64,000 nt of DNA from Datnioides undecimradiatus (taxonomy: Eukaryota > Chordata > Actinopteri > Lobotiformes > Datnioididae), in NCBI GenBank assembly GCA_008933995.1, contig WARS01000071.1, forward strand, positions 6,334,350 through 6,398,349, written 5' to 3'. The notes beneath the pieces were generated by a model. The model did no database searches. It saw only the letters and a program-made list of their open reading frames with translations, and was not told the DNA's origin. Both the position numbers and the translations under genes were made by a program. Below are positions 12,595 through 26,378 of this stretch, one piece after another. Numbering within the stretch: the first letter of the stretch is position 1; the number at the start of each line of letters is the position of its first letter.

Positions 12595-12810
12595 GGAATA
12601 AAGGATATCTCAGAGGATTGGCAATTCGATCCCCAGCACCTCTGGGCTGCTACCAAAATGTCCTTGGGCAAGACACTAAACCACAAATTGCTCCCAATGC
12701 TGTGTGTATATTAGTTTCTGTTCTGATGTGTTGCTGCTATTAGTGTATCAGTGCAGTGTATCAATGGCTGTGAATGGGTTAATTCTGAAATGTGAGTCAT
12801 CAGACAACTA
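12595..12810 (+). repeat. SINE-like fish repeat
   Basis: It contains GGCAATTCGATCCCCAGC, which resembles a tRNA-type B box, then TGTCCTTGGGCAAGACACTAA and further sequence ending TGGCTGTGAATGGGTTAATT. This arrangement is typical of tRNA-derived repeats spread through percomorph genomes. The family name is not certain. Confidence 0.5.
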
Positions 12811-13908
12811 GACAAGCGCTCTTTAAGAACAGTCTGTTTATCATTTATCTGGTAAGATGAGAGTACAGTGAGATGCGAGCACTCTCCTTGTAGATAGGTA
12901 GCAAAGTAAAACACTGATGGCTCATTCCCACTTCTGCTGCATTTAAACACCTTCAGAAAGTGGCAACGGGCAAACAGCTATTGAGAAAGCAAGAGACAGA
13001 AATAGGGGGACATTCATAATGGAATACTTGAGTCCCTTGAACCCCCTCCACACGACATATGCCACAAACAGAAGGAAGTTCCTGGGAGAGAGCTTTGAGG
13101 TTTGACTTTGTGCAGCTGGGCTGGACAGCGACCATAAAGTGATCGGAGAGATCAAACAGGTAGAGGATCAGATGAGGCACCATGTCTCAAAGGCTTCTCA
13201 GTAGCATGTGGGAGCACCAGTCAAGGTGTGCAAAGACTACAGCTTCAGAGAGATCATTGTGACAGGAGTCCTGGAGTGCTGTGAGACAGTCTACATCCAG
13301 GCAGTGCTGAAGAAATTACTTTTTATTTTTTTTGTTGGTGAATTTATGCTTGAACTGATTAAAAATACAACTGAGAAAGAACTGGTAGAGAAAAGGATTA
13401 AAAGCACATTTGATAATTAAATTACACTGGTGAACAATTTAAAAAAACATTTTTCTGTTGAGTTAGATTTTTATGCTGATTAAAACTAAAATTGGCATGC
13501 TGATTCCAAAATTGCAGTCAGTTTTTTTCTAGCACGTCAAGTTTTTTCTCCACAGCTTACCCTCCAGATAAGCAAAATTCCACTGATTAGCTGTAGTAAG
13601 ACTTGCCAGGTGATTACGATTGGACTCTACAGCTACGTGGAAACTTGTTTGTGCAGTCACAATTGAGACAGTGCGGTGAGAGGTGTGTGCAGCTCCCAAT
13701 AGGTCAGTACTATCAATATCTGCAAACAGAAAGCTAGCATAGTAGGAATTAAGAGGATTTGTGCTGGCTTTTGTCTTAACCTTGTAACCATGGGCATACC
13801 GTTGTAAGTTCTATTTCGTTTTATGCTGTTTTTTTAGTTTTCAAAGCTTGTAACTATTCCATCTTAGTGTTTTATTTACATAGGTATATAGTTCCTTTGT
13901 TCCAGATC

Positions 13909-14043
13909 ATGTCTGCTCCTGCTACTTCTCGTCGTAAATGCCTAAACAACCCTGACTCCTTTTGCCATATTTGTGGTAGTTTCACCATTCCAAGTCAGAA
14001 GGCAAACATCAGTGCATTTGTCAAACGTAAATTTCTACCTTAA
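13909..14043 (+). pseudogene. N-terminal fragment of a repeat-encoded CxxC protein
   Basis: A 44-codon frame begins MSAPATSRRKCLNNPDSFCH and continues ICGSFTIPSQKANISAFVKR. The Phe-Cys-x-Ile-Cys-Gly pattern followed by a Phe-Val-Lys stretch is the start of a protein family found in many copies in fish and invertebrate genomes, probably transposon-derived. A donor-like site (ACGTAAAT) directly follows the Lys-Arg codons. Nothing downstream continues the protein, so this is a fragment. Confidence 0.45.
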
Positions 14044-14601
14044 CTACTTGCACACAATTATAATTACAGTAGCCATATCCTTTGTAAAAACATAATACTA
14101 TTAAATAAACATTGCAGTCCTGCCTGTTTCTTTCATATTTCATTGTATGTCAATATTTGACCATTTTTATAAAACAAGCACATATCTGTTAAGTACAGTA
14201 TTGTTCATATTTTTTAAGAAAATGGGGATCCTATAGTTCAAAAACTTGATGTGATAGAGAAAAACTGAGATCAGTTTTGGATTCCGCACCCAAAAATTAG
14301 TTAAAAACAGCTGTCAGACCTAACTCAACAAAAATTGTGTTCCCTAGTGTTATCTTTAAAGTATTCATTTTTTATCTGCCCATTGCATTCTCAAGTATTA
14401 TAAGTAGAGTATAAGTATTTGCTGGTGCAACTAACAGTGAACTCAAAAAAGAAAAATGTGCATGATGTGATGGGAGTACAGGCTTCAAAGAGGCAATGCG
14501 TAGATTATAAAACAATTTATTTTTTGAGAAACACTTGCACATGCAATATTGAGAGAACATTTTCAAAGTCATATCAGTAAAACACATGGATTACAAAACA
14601 A

Positions 14602-14607
14602 TTTATT
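14602..14607 (-). terminator. Candidate poly(A) signal of chitinase gene A
   Basis: TTTATT on the plus strand (AATAAA on the coding strand) lies about 190 bases beyond the gene A stop codon. Confidence 0.4.
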
Positions 14608-14795
14608 GCCATAGAAAAGCTATATAACTAGCATTGTAGAAGTTATTATAATACTCAAATTCATGGCATTTCAGCACACAGTGGAATTAAGATCCTGTTT
14701 CTCTCTGCAAGATAACCCCTGAACCAAAAACGGAACCGCCCTTAGGCTGTGAGCCTTAAAAGGCTGACAAGTAGAAGTTGGTAAGGCATCCTTGT

Positions 14796-17700
14796 TCAGG
14801 GCCAGTTACAGCATTTGCAGGAATCATCAAAGACTAAAGTAGTGGGGCATTTTTGGACATAGAGGATGTTGTTGTAACAATTGATAAACGAGTTTGGATC
14901 ATTAGGATTGATGTAAAGGCCATTATTCTTTCCTTGACAGAAATTTTGGATGGAGTTCCCTGCAGTGGTGGTGGTGGTGGTGGTGGTGCCTGTGGTAGTA
15001 GTGCCAGTACCAGCGGTGGTGGTGGTGGTGGTAGTGGTGCCTATGGTAGTAGTGCCAGTACCAGCGGTGGTAGTGGTGGTGGTGTCGGCGGCAGAAGTAG
15101 TGGACGTCACAATGGCTGTGGTTGTAGCAGGGCTAGGCTGGTCTGTGGGGTCAGATGGAGTAGGTTTGAGAAGTAGGTAGATATGTTAAATAGGGTGTGG
15201 AGAAAATGAGTCACCCATTGTAATTTAGTGTTATCTGATCACTAAATTATTACACTTGAAACACATACACGCACACTATCACATTTACTTGGCAAAGCAT
15301 GAGTAAAATCAAATAAAGATATTACTGCTATTCAAAAGCATAACAACTTTGTCTTTACGTTTACCTGACAACAGAAGATTATGCAGGTGGCTGATGAGGG
15401 GGTAGTTGCCCTGTTTACAGAACTGCCCTTTGAAATCGTCCAGTTCCATGGACCAGACGAAGACTCCCCCAAAGTTATTGTCTTTAATGTACTTGACCTA
15501 AGACAATCCAAAAGAGAAAAAGGTCAACACTAAACTGAAATCATGTTATTACAGCGCCTATTTAACTGGACACGTAATTTTCCAAAGAATTACTGAGCAC
15601 TAAAGTAATACCTACCTTACTGTCAATGCTGTCTTTGTTGTCAAACCCAACCCACTGGTTTCCTGTGCTGCCGTATGGAACTTGCTGGTTTTTAATCCAC
15701 CGGATTCTTTCTCCTTCAAGATTAAGACAAACCTGAAAAGGGTAAAATGTCAAATTTTATTCCATATATTAGTATAAAAAGAAACTTGACACACCATACA
15801 CAACAATATCTGTAACATCTGTTTCTCTCTTAACTTGTGTACCAACAATAAAGGCTTTCAATACAAAATATGTAAGATTGCACTGTTGGTTGACATCGAA
15901 ATAGATTAGACCACCTCATAGTAGGACCAGGAGCCTGCCTCCCTGGTGTAAGGGCCTTCTTTCCCAGGACCGCTGATTGGAGCTCCAACTACGTCAGATC
16001 TAGTGGACAGGGTAAAGGTACGACCATATGCAGGAAATCCCATAATTAGCTTTTCAGCAGGTACACCCTGGTCCCGCCAGTACCGCATTGCGTAGTCCTG
16101 AAAAATAGAACAGTTACAACATGTTTAATCTGAGAAACAGCTGTTAAGTTTTTAGCTACAGTGCCTATAGAAAATCATTTCATTCAGCCTGAAATGAAAA
16201 GCTGTTTTGGTTCATTAATAAATACCTTAAAACATCAAACTCTCAAAAAGAAAGAAAAGTATTCTGAAAATTAATAAGAAATTAAAACCTAGAATAACAG
16301 GGCTGAAAAGTCATCAGTCCCCTGACTCTACTTACTACTTTGTTGAACAACATTTAGCTTTAACTATAACCATCAGTCTTATTGTATATGTTGCTACTAG
16401 CTTGGCACACCTAGATTTGGGAATAATAATCTATTTCTCTTTGCAGAATTGTAAAATTCCCTTGTTAAAGTCAAATACAAACCAAAAGTATACACTTATT
16501 AAAAGATACAAGTTACAAGAGTCTTGGTTCTGGCATTTAGTCCCTGCTACCTTCATTGTTATCACTGTTCTGTTCGCACTCTCTTTAGAGGTGCTGTGTT
16601 TACAGTCAGTGCAGTGCAGCTCAATGCTATATCAGTTCCTCTGTGGCTCTATTGGCATACACCATTTAGAAATGAATTATTTAGCCTTAAAAGCATATTC
16701 TACTGGTATGCCACTTATGTTTTCTGTCAGTTACCTCAGCTTACCAATTCATCTAGAATAAAAGGCCTATGCTAAGAATTGTAGGGTCATATCTTTTATC
16801 AGTTTCATTGCTTTCTTTCCTATTCTGGTTCAGTTGTATTTATAACCACTTGACAGGTACACCTAGCTAGAATAAACTAAATGGAAATTAGTACTCACAA
16901 TGGTTAAGTAAGTGGGGTTTCTACTGTCTAGCTCATATAAGGGAGAGTGATGTCCTGTGACACTGTTCCAGGTGCCGTAGAGGTCAAACGTCATCACGTT
17001 AATGCAGTCCAGGCTCCTAAAAAGTCAATCAAAAATGAGATCAAGTTCAGCAACATGCCAGGACAGCTAATCACTGGAATGAAAACAGTAGTGGAAAAAT
17101 GGAAGAAGTCTAGTTTACTTTGCAATCTCCGGAATTTCGTAACTTATATCAATCATGTATTTTGAAGCGGACACAGCAGCAGTGACCAGTAATCTGGGAC
17201 GGCCAGTTGTTTTCCCCTCAGCCTCAAAGGCATCTCGGAGTTCCTGTACAGCACATAAATCAGGGTTAGTCCAACCTGATTAACTATCGAGTATATTAGT
17301 AGCATTTTTCTGTTTCAGGAGGATAAGATATGGATCTGACCTGACACAACAGTGTGAAGCTCGTCTTGTCCTGTTGAGCATTGTATCCACCTCCAGGATA
17401 TTCCCAGTCCAGGTTTATCCCATCAAACCCAAACTGTCTCAGTAGCGAGATGGATGAGTCGATAAATGTCTTTCTGCTGGCTGCTTGTGATGCCATCCTA
17501 CTGAAGCTGAACATTTAAATGAAAAGGCAGTTGAAGAAAACATGCTATAAACTGTATTAAATGTTTTCCAGCATGCCGTGTTCACAGAACTCACATTTCA
17601 GTGCCAAAGTTCCAACCGCCAACTGACAGAAGGGTCTTGAGATTCGTATTCCTGTGGGAAAATACATAATTAATGATTATCTGAGGCTTCAAAATGAAAT

Positions 17701-18189
17701 GAAAGACAATTATTGGGATCTTTACAATGTCAAGTACTAACATCTCTTTCAGTTGATTGAAGGCCATGTAATTATGATTCCATTCAAGTGGAACCAGCTG
17801 ATTGGCATTATCGATGGCAGAAAAGGCGTAGATCAGATGGGTGCACAGGTTTGGATCAATATCCGAAACTGTGAACTTCCCATCCCCTACTCTATATTGG
17901 GACCAGTAGGTGTAGTAACACATCAGTTTGGAAGAAGCGGCTGAAACATACAAGACATAAGTAAGTTACTATGTGATACAGATACTTGTTTAATAACACC
18001 ATATGGACTTAATTTAGATGCTGCTAAGGCTATTAATGCAAAATATAAACTCACCCAGGCTGGCGATGGTCAAACAGAGACCTATAAAGTGACAGACTTG
18101 GTGAGTATAGTGTTAAAACAGCTTTTAAAAACATTAATCTGATCAGAAAGCGTAACTGCCTTACCTGCAGTTAGAATTAGCTTGTTCAT
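14796..18189 (-). CDS. Chitinase gene A: GH18 + Thr-rich linker + CBM14, altered active site
   Basis: Seen: eleven exons (18165-18189, 18055-18081, 17742-17940, 17595-17651, 17341-17506, 17119-17243, 16899-17016, 15915-16097, 15616-15732, 15365-15497, 14796-15142) join to 498 residues. Order: signal peptide ([17 protein letters not shown]), GH18 barrel ([34 protein letters not shown]), Thr-rich linker, and a CBM14 domain with six Cys ending CKCCNWP. The catalytic motif reads DGINLDWE: the acid/base Glu is kept, but the second Asp of DxxDxDxE is Asn. The MxYD motif is MTFD, so the active-site Tyr is Phe. Known: both residues help hold the substrate acetamido group and raise activity in GH18 enzymes. 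Inferred: secreted protein that probably binds chitin with reduced or no hydrolysis. The splice donor at 15914 (gtggtc) is weak but conserved in phase. Confidence 0.88.
14962..15090 (-). repeat. 48-bp coding minisatellite in gene A linker
   Basis: Two near-identical 48-base units and part of a third encode a 16-residue Thr-rich unit (Ala-Gly-Thr-Gly followed by Thr runs). The run of Thr codons forms the O-glycosylation-prone linker between GH18 and CBM14. The unit differs from those in genes D and F. Confidence 0.75.
16155..16400 (+). repeat. Possible MITE-like repeat in a gene A intron
   Basis: It starts ACAGTGCCTATAGAAAATCA and includes AAGTCATCAGTCCCCTGACT, which resembles a dispersed fish repeat that begins with a similar block. 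Boundaries and family are uncertain. Confidence 0.3.
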
Positions 18190-18759
18190 CTTTCTACTGC
18201 AGGATGGAGCCAAAACAGGAGAAAAAACGGTTAGAAAACCAAAAAAATCAATTTGAGTATATAAACAAGATTTCTTAATATTATGTATCATTTCTTTTTG
18301 TATGTAGCCAAATTGTATCTTCACATAAATTACCTTTATCTCGATAAAGTTTCGATTAATGACCGAACAGGATCTGGAGTCAATAAAGAGCATAGTAAAT
18401 GGATTAGAATGTGCCACCACCACTTCCACTTATGTTGTGTAATAAAACCGAGACACAAATGATGTGACCACAAAGTACAGGTGACATAATAGACAACTGT
18501 CATCGTAAATCACAATTGTAAGGTGTGAAAAAAACTCAGCAGCTAAGTGCAGACTTGTAAACATGACCACAGATGTTTAATTATCGGTGGTACTTGGAGG
18601 AAGCAGGAGAAGAACTAGTTCGGCAAACAAGTAAGCCAGCTACTCTGTTGTGGTATAGTAATAATTTATTGGCCTCCCCTTAAACCGCCCCCTCTGTGGT
18701 AAGAATCAGTTAGTTGGACCATTTCTCTCTTAGGCTAGCGCAGAATAACCTCTTGCATG

Positions 18760-19112
18760 CTTTTATAACCTCTAGGCTTGACTATAGCAATGCTCTTGTT
18801 TGGTCTCCCTGAAATACACTATTGTCTAGAACTTGCTTAAAACACAGAAACCTAAGATCTGACACGGACCAGACAGAGAGCACCTATTTTAAAGTCGATT
18901 AACTGTTTACCATCAGTTTACCATCGGTTTTAGAACAGAATAAAACTACTTTTAAACTGCTGAATGACCTGGGACCAGCCTATCTACATGTGCCTCAGAT
19001 CTGCACCTACATCTGCAGCTACTTCCTAGATGTTGGGCCTTCAGCCTTTAGTCTGCCTGTGGATGTGAGGAACTCTGCCTCTATATCGCAAAGCTTTTTA
19101 GTCATCATTTGT
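18760..19112 (+). mobile_element. LINE reverse-transcriptase C-terminal relic in gene A intron 1
   Basis: In the plus frame it reads LDYSNALVWSP, then later KLLNDLGPAYLH, SYFLDVGPSAFSLPVDVRNS and ASISQSF, with stops between. Known: many fish LINE ORF2 proteins end with a block like K-LNGLAPxYL ... AFSVAAPRLWNSLP. It is opposite in strand to gene A, within the intron between its non-coding and first coding exons. Confidence 0.55.
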
Positions 19113-19589
19113 CATTCATTGCTGTAATTTTTTTTTTTTGCTCTTTTCATTTTGCTCTGTGATGCATTTTGGGCATCATATTTATAAATATATTAAAAAA
19201 TATGTTATTTCATGGAGTTTAGTTGAGTAATAATGAACTATTCATTATTGACTCTCAGTGCCTCGTCAATAACCCTCTCAATTAGTAATAATATGTTATG
19301 CCATTTTTATACCCAAAGTATATTAAGTGACCCAGGTATTGATTTGAATTGATATGACCCTTAACTTATTGGTTTCTGTGATAAACTCATTAAACTTAAC
19401 CACTATATTGCAACATATATCAGACAGCAGAAATGGGCTAACAATATTCAAAAAGCAAACAGAAACAGTGTGTACAGAAACAGACCATTTTGCTCTGAGC
19501 TAAATAAAACTATTAATGTCTCAATTTAAAAAAACTAAAAAATCATTGAAACTATGATGTTATAATGGTAGAGTAAGTTTGATACTTAC

Positions 19590-19670
19590 AGGTGAGCTGG
19601 AGAGGCTGAGGCAGCTGCTGTCTCTCTGTGCGGTGACTGAGGATGTGTGGCGATGAGACCTTTATATGAC
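19590..19670 (-). promoter_or_regulatory. Gene A promoter TATA box and non-coding first exon
   Basis: On the minus strand a TATAAA (plus 19661-19666) is followed about 30 bases later by the expected start, then a short leader ending at a strong donor (CACCT then gtaagtatc, exon edge 19590). The matching acceptor is ctgcag just upstream of the ATG exon, exon edge 18196. This gives a 1.4-kb intron in the 5' UTR. Confidence 0.6.
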
Positions 19671-20184
19671 AGCTTAAGGGGGTGGGGCAGTGAATGTTAT
19701 GATGTACTCTGTGTCAACATCACGTTTGAAATAAGTCTTCTCAGTCTGACGTGTATCTCCCCGGTGTTTTGATCTGTTAATAAATCAAATTAAAAAAAGG
19801 AGGTCATCTCCTGTTACATAACATTCATTTTATTATCTGCATTTTTTTCTTTGTGTAGTCCATTATCTTTATTGTTTTTCCTGCCTTGATGGTTTTGACA
19901 GGTCTGACTCTTCCTGTCTTTATTAAAATCTCTCTTTACCCATCAAGGGATTCTTATCTGTTGTTTTGGTCTAAAGTGCAGGTATTGTTGGGGACATTTT
20001 GGCATTTCAAGAAAAAAATCTTACCTAAACCTAATTAAAAATTTTATATATATATATTATTCTAAATGTTAAGGAAAGTGATTTTTCAGTTACGTGAACA
20101 TCACAAAAAACACACGTTTATATTGATAATGGAGTTTTGAAGAGAGCCACTTCGACATAATGCATTATAATTAATAATCTTCCT

Positions 20185-20221
<37 letters not shown>

Positions 20222-23200
20222 ATTTTTTCCATGCGGTTACTTTATATAATATTTTTCCTGAATTCAATGTCAGCAGACAACTTCTTTTTTACGGGCATCC
20301 CTTTTTTCAGCAAGGTAATACTAAGCCACATTCTGCATGTTACAATAACATGGTGAAAGGAGGAGTGCAGGTCTCCCACTGGAAATGTGTAGGGGATCAT
20401 GAAGAACAAAATAGGTCCAATAAAAATAGAATGAGAAGTAATCTCACTTTCAAAACAATTGGTAGTAAACAGCTTCTAATGTCTCGCTGGGTGCTGTTAA
20501 AGGTAAAGATGTCCTTTATCCAACTTTCTTAGAACACGCTACAGGCATGAAATCCAGAATGAGTTTATATTTACAAAAAGCAATTAGGTTTATCCCTTGA
20601 AGGTGAACTATATGAGATATTAATTATTTTTTATTGTCTTTATATTATCATAAATTTAATAGACTTAAAAAACTTAATATACATTTGGAAAACCATTGTT
20701 TTTGACCAAAACTCTTCTCTCCTCAAAACTTTTACTGTTCTCCAAAAAACAAACAAACAAACAAACAAACCCCAAAAACGAAACAAAATATAAATAAAAT
20801 ATGATAAAAATATAAGTATATTGTTGCTGATGTAATCATTGTGACGTGATTTAGGTCAGCCTTTTTGATTTAATACAATACGGTATGTACCGACTTATCT
20901 GTCTCAAATCCCTTTAAAGTGTGACACCCGGGGAATGCTGCTTCTTTTGTAATGTTTTTTTACAATAAAACATAGTCGACAATAGCTTCATCATCTCTAA
21001 CAATGCCAGACAGCCAACCAGTTTGATTATGTAATTTAATAATCTGGCTCGTTGCCAACCCAGAGTGCCTCACATGTTATGCATTAACAGCAGGGGTGAA
21101 AACGTGTATCATACACTTTTATTTCGGTTAACACAAATGCACCACAAAGTGCAACAAAACTAAAAGCATGAGTGGAAGAGCTGGAGAAGACACAGATTTC
21201 TGTCAAAAGTGTTACATTATAGGTATTACTTGCTTATAGGTATTAATTACTCCTGTAAGAAGTAAAGAGTTGCTGCTGTGCCCATATCTAGTCAATAGGT
21301 TGGTGGATAGCAATGGTGATGTTGCTGTGTCCAAAGGAACTCTGTGTGATTTCATTTCATCAGACACCTGCGTTTGCCATTGTCCTCAATTTAAGTAGTT
21401 TGTGCTGAATTTTAAAGCTCAGACTTTTAATTTTTCAGAATGGTTCAGAAGACCTCTCCTCTCTGACCCAATTCATAATGCATGAATCCACAAATGCCAG
21501 TTAAAAACAACCAAAGGCCCCTCTTCCCTCCTTGACTCTGTGGGCTTTTTTCACTGTTTGGTCTCTGGTTTGTACCCATTATGATCCTAAACATTAAACT
21601 TGACTTGTTTGTTTTTACTTAAGGTTAATTGTGACAGCTCTCAAATGCACACCTACAAGTGGACAGGTGATCTTGCCACATAACTCTTTATACTGACTGA
21701 CAGCTGTTATAAGTAGCAGCTGCTGCCAGCTGTCAGTCTGCCTCACCAGGCAGTGCTGCATTCTTAGCATCGGAGAAACATCTTGATCATAGCTTGTACA
21801 ATCATCTGGAAGAAAATGTTCTTTGTACCAGACGCCGCGTGTTCCAGCTTACCACAGTTGAATATGAATCAGTTGATACATTCCTTTTCCCTCATCTCAT
21901 CAAAGCGTTTCATTTTATTTATTGTATATTTTTCAAAGGAATAGGTACCAGAACTGGTATTACACAAGTTCTAATGTTACCATTTCTTTTATTTTACTCT
22001 TTATTGTACTATGCTACTTATTAATTTAGGTGTAATAGAACCTTTGCAAGTAAAAAGCAAACTGTTGTTACTGTGTGAACATGTAAAAAAAAAGCAATAT
22101 GTATCTATAAACTGCTTTATTTGCTGCAAATGTTTCAATTTGGCAATTTTCTTTTAAACTTGCAGACAGTAAAAGAGATCAGCTTAGGAAGAAATGAGGG
22201 GAACTGATTGATAATGACTGACCTCTGTCTTTTTTGTGCTTTCTAAACGCAGCTAATAATTGCGATGTTGTGAATATTATTTATAATATTGACATTTTAG
22301 ATTTGCTTCTTTGTTTGAGATATTATTGAGATATGTCGTGACTAAACCAACTTAAACATGAAGAAGAAATATGAAGTTAGGATTCTAACAAAATATTAGA
22401 AAAAATCTCATTAAATTATACATTTAAGAACAAAACATGATTTAGTAATGATAGAGAACCGCTAAGAGTATTGCTAGAGGAGTTAACCAATAAGGAGGAT
22501 AGATAAGAGCAGTAGTATACCCATCCATATTATTTTTTTATCATCATTTAAAAATAAAATTGTCAGTAACACACATAGTATATAATGACATGTCAGCAAT
22601 TATCTCTCAAGAGCTCTGTATCAAATAATTCATAGTGGTAGTCTTATATGAACCGTCATTTTAATTTGAAGGGGTTAGTTTGCAAAGAATGAAAGAACGC
22701 TTCATTCGGCTGTTTAGTCTCTGAAATTATTGATAAAAAGGCTAATGTGAACTTTGGTCCTAACCTTGGTCCAGCTTCAGTTTGATATATAACAAACAAA
22801 AATCCAGACAGAAAAATATCAAACGCTTAGTTATTATGAATATTTGAAACAACCAAAAAATAAACTACAACAAACATGTAGCAGTGGAAGGTCTTTGTGA
22901 ACATGTCTCAATAACCATTGCACATCTAGACTTGAGTATTTTCAACAAGGTGAAGGGATACTGTGTGTAGATCTCTCTTTAGGTCATCGCACATGGGTTC
23001 TCCATGCCACGGTTGATTTGGATGGGTGCTTTGGGTTGTGTTGGAGTGTGTAAATTTGTGTAGTTGGAGTGCGTAATTACCCTTTTCAGCTTTCTCATGG
23101 AGGCCAGCGGCTTTGGGGTCAGAATATCTTGAAATCTGGATCTTTTCATTATCCACTGTTACCACCACCACCTCACAGTCTGTATGGTGTTCCTAGGATT

Positions 23201-23739
23201 ACAAGCTGTAATGGCTTCATGCCTAACATGTCTTTTATAATTAAGGCCGACAAGTTGGTAACTGAACCCATTTTGGGGCGTTCATATGGGCTTAGGGGTT
23301 ATTTTTCAGGAGATGGCTGACACATGCAAGGCCTTGTGATTGGTTAACTTTTGTTTGTCATTAGATCACATTAAAGAAGAAACATGCTGACACTTGCATT
23401 ATTACTTACATCTTTACATTTCAAAAAGGGTTTTAGAGGGTGTGTAGATTTTTTCTTTTCCCGCTGCAGCGCCTAATTGCCCTATCAGTGTAAATACAAC
23501 AAGCAAATAATGGACATAAGCCCTTACTGAGCACACAGCGGGTGCATGATCTCTGCATGAATTACCTCAGAGGACCCTAAAGGTTTTTTTCCCCCGCTGC
23601 AGGGTAGTTAATCTTTCAATGCAGTAGGTGATGTCAGGGAATGTGTGGCAAACATGTTTTGCTCTTGTGTCATCAATGTTCTACACTTGAACATGACACC
23701 TGATAGACAGACAACCAGCATAGAACAAAATGTGCCAAA
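19671..23739. other. Intergenic DNA with no supported gene
   Basis: AT-rich sequence with a CA/TA microsatellite near 20187-20221 and a run of CAAA units near 20750-20770. The short open frames here lack splice signals or any family resemblance. I see no gene. Confidence 0.55.
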
Positions 23740-24429
23740 GCATAGCTGCGGTATTTTATTAATTTATCATTATTAATCAATGAATACTTCATAAAATCTT
23801 TGTTTTTACCCCAACATGATATAAATATGTGCAATATGCAACAGCTGCATCAGTATTTAATACAAATCACTTAATGGTTATTTATAAATTAAGAAGAACA
23901 CTCTGGCACAATAGAGCAACAATGGCATATTTGTTTTACATCATATAATTAACTAAGGCATGTCAGGTTAAATGATGTCAGAAAAACAAAAACATACCCT
24001 TCCCAGTGGTTTAGGTACATGTGGAATGAACATAGGTCAACAATTGTGAATACACAATAGAGGTTGTTTGTATTTGTTTACTGATGAATAAACCAGTGTT
24101 AATCCTGTTGAATATTGACAGACCAGCCTTTCAGTGGGGACGGGGAGCTTATGGACGTCCATGTGAAAGTGCCAGCGCTGACAGTCGTAGTATCGTTGAT
24201 ACCCATAAATATCACTACTTATGTGCAGTTTTGTCCAAAGACCAATTTTATTGGGCAAGGTGTTGATTTCTGATGCCGGATGTTTGGATGCTACCTGTTG
24301 GCCACAGTTGTAAAAAGTACATGTTGTGGTTATTGTTATGGTTATATGAAGAGCATCTCACAACATTTTCTAATTAATAAATAAAATCAGTTAGCCCATA
24401 CTTCTCATGTAAATAAATAATTTATACAG

Positions 24430-24583
24430 ACTGCCATTTTACCTCATTAGATTCCCTCTTCATTGGTGTAATGTCTGTCGTCACCAGGACATCGTCATCG
24501 TAACTGGCTTCGAAGGTTGGTCTCTCACCAGAGACACTAGAACTTGAAGATGTGTGAAGTTTAAAAAATGAATTTATGTTATG

Positions 24584-24621
<38 letters not shown>

Positions 24622-24810
24622 TGGTATGGCATATCTATGATCTATGATCTAAGCGTCCTTTTCATAAAATTAAGGATCTCACCTTGCACAGCAGTATGAA
24701 TCTCAGCTTGTAGTGGTGGGCTTGCAGCTCCTCCGGTGGACCTCCAGTGAAGGTGACTCCAATCACACCCATTGGCTCTCGGTAGTTTTATAGCTGCCTG
24801 GGTTAAGTTT
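24430..24810 (-). pseudogene. Chitinase gene B relic (two recognisable exons)
   Basis: The lower block matches the GERPTxxASYE exon of gene D (here SGERPTFEASYD). The upper block matches the catalytic exon but reads LPRANGCDWSHLHWRSTGG in place of [18 protein letters not shown]. The Trp-Arg pair at the catalytic position is shared with gene D. The other coding exons are missing or beyond recognition, and a CA/TA microsatellite has grown between the blocks. Not functional. Confidence 0.75.
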
Positions 24811-26378
24811 GCTTTGTGCTGTTGTGCTGACACAATTTTGCTTAATTTGATAACAAAACAGTGTTTTTAAGCTGAGACTCTGTATACTGGGGTGTGTTTT
24901 AATTGCACAAAGCACACAAAACACCAGGTTGTGTGAGGAAGTAAGTATTTAATGACCTTTCAATGGCACAATAATAAAATCTACATGGTATTGGAAAAGA
25001 AAAAAGTAGAAACAAAATAAAATAATTAATTATTAATTATTAATTAATAAAATAAATCTTACATTTATACCCATAATGTCCATTTAATGTACATTTTGAC
25101 ACCTGTAGCAGAATTAAGACATGCCCCAACGAATCGCCTGAATGAGACCAGACAACATAAAACAGATAGAAAACATAGAAAGCTGTACAAAGAAATTTAG
25201 TAAAAAAAAAAATAAAAAAAATAAAAAATTGAGTTTTGAAGATGTTGGATGCTAAGTAGACTGAGTAAACAAACAAAACAGAACACTTATTAGAGGAGAG
25301 CGAAGCCGGTGTGTCTGAGCCTGAGAACTGAAGGCAACATGTTTCATGGAGAACACAAAGTCAATAAAGAGAGCTGCACTTGATTCATTAGCCTTTTTTG
25401 CATTGTCTCACAGTTTTTCACTCTAAAACTTTTAGAGTTATAGCTAACTTCTCTTTTTAAGAAATGTTTTGGAATGACTATTTTAATGTGTTTTACACGC
25501 TGGCCAGAGATGCCGTCAGCACTCAGTCAAGACGTTGTGGGGGATATTTTAGTGTTTGACAGATAAAGGCTCAGCTGAATATAAAGATAAAGATAAAGGC
25601 TCACATTGTGATTGTTGTCGTAATCTTCCTACAAGTTTGGGAAGGTGAATTAGCGGGAAAATGCGACTGTGTCATCAGAAAGTCAAATTTAACTGGACCC
25701 TGATATTTTCACACGCCTTCCTCAGGATAATGAGTAAAGATTCAGTGGTCAAATGGCATCTGAAATCATGGGAGAACACATCAAGTTGGTTTATTACATA
25801 CAAATAATACTTTAAGAAGAATGTAATAATATAGCTATCAAATATCAAAACCTATACTGTCACGTTAGCCAGTGATGTATAAAAGTAGGTATGCGTTGGC
25901 GAGGAAGAAGCACCACTTTGGCAAGAATTTCCTAATGTGCGAGCCAACTGCTTCCTAGTAAATTCTCCGGGTTACGTGGGATTCTCGCGGTTACAGCTGT
26001 GCAATGTTCACAAAGCTGTTTATCGTTTCTTGTCCTCTCCCTTAAATCACATGCAAGATCTGATCAGGTCAGGGGGTGGGATCTGCCCCACACGCCCTCT
26101 GACATGTGTCATCAGTCAAGTTTGAAAGCAAAGATTGCACCATGCAAAAACATCCCTGCTAACCGTGAAACCGATTATGACATATAGATTGTATATCCAA
26201 CACAAAATAATATATAACAAGAAAAATATTTAAAGACACAAAATGCAGGTTTCTGTCCTCCCTAAATGTGTTTAGTTCAGCTCTAGTCACAGATACAGAG
26301 CAGGTATAGCCATACACACAGAACCTATCAATCAGTTTAAATATAGTTCTGTAAAATCATATTGAAACGATTACTTAC

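Noticed and set aside
12943-13183. A minus-strand stretch with LYLFDLSDHFMVAVQPS, considered as a LINE endonuclease relic
   Set aside because: Only one short block resembles that family, with no neighbouring motifs on either side.
14853-15180. Plus-strand Gly/Ser- or Val-rich frames
   Set aside because: Antisense of the gene A linker repeat.
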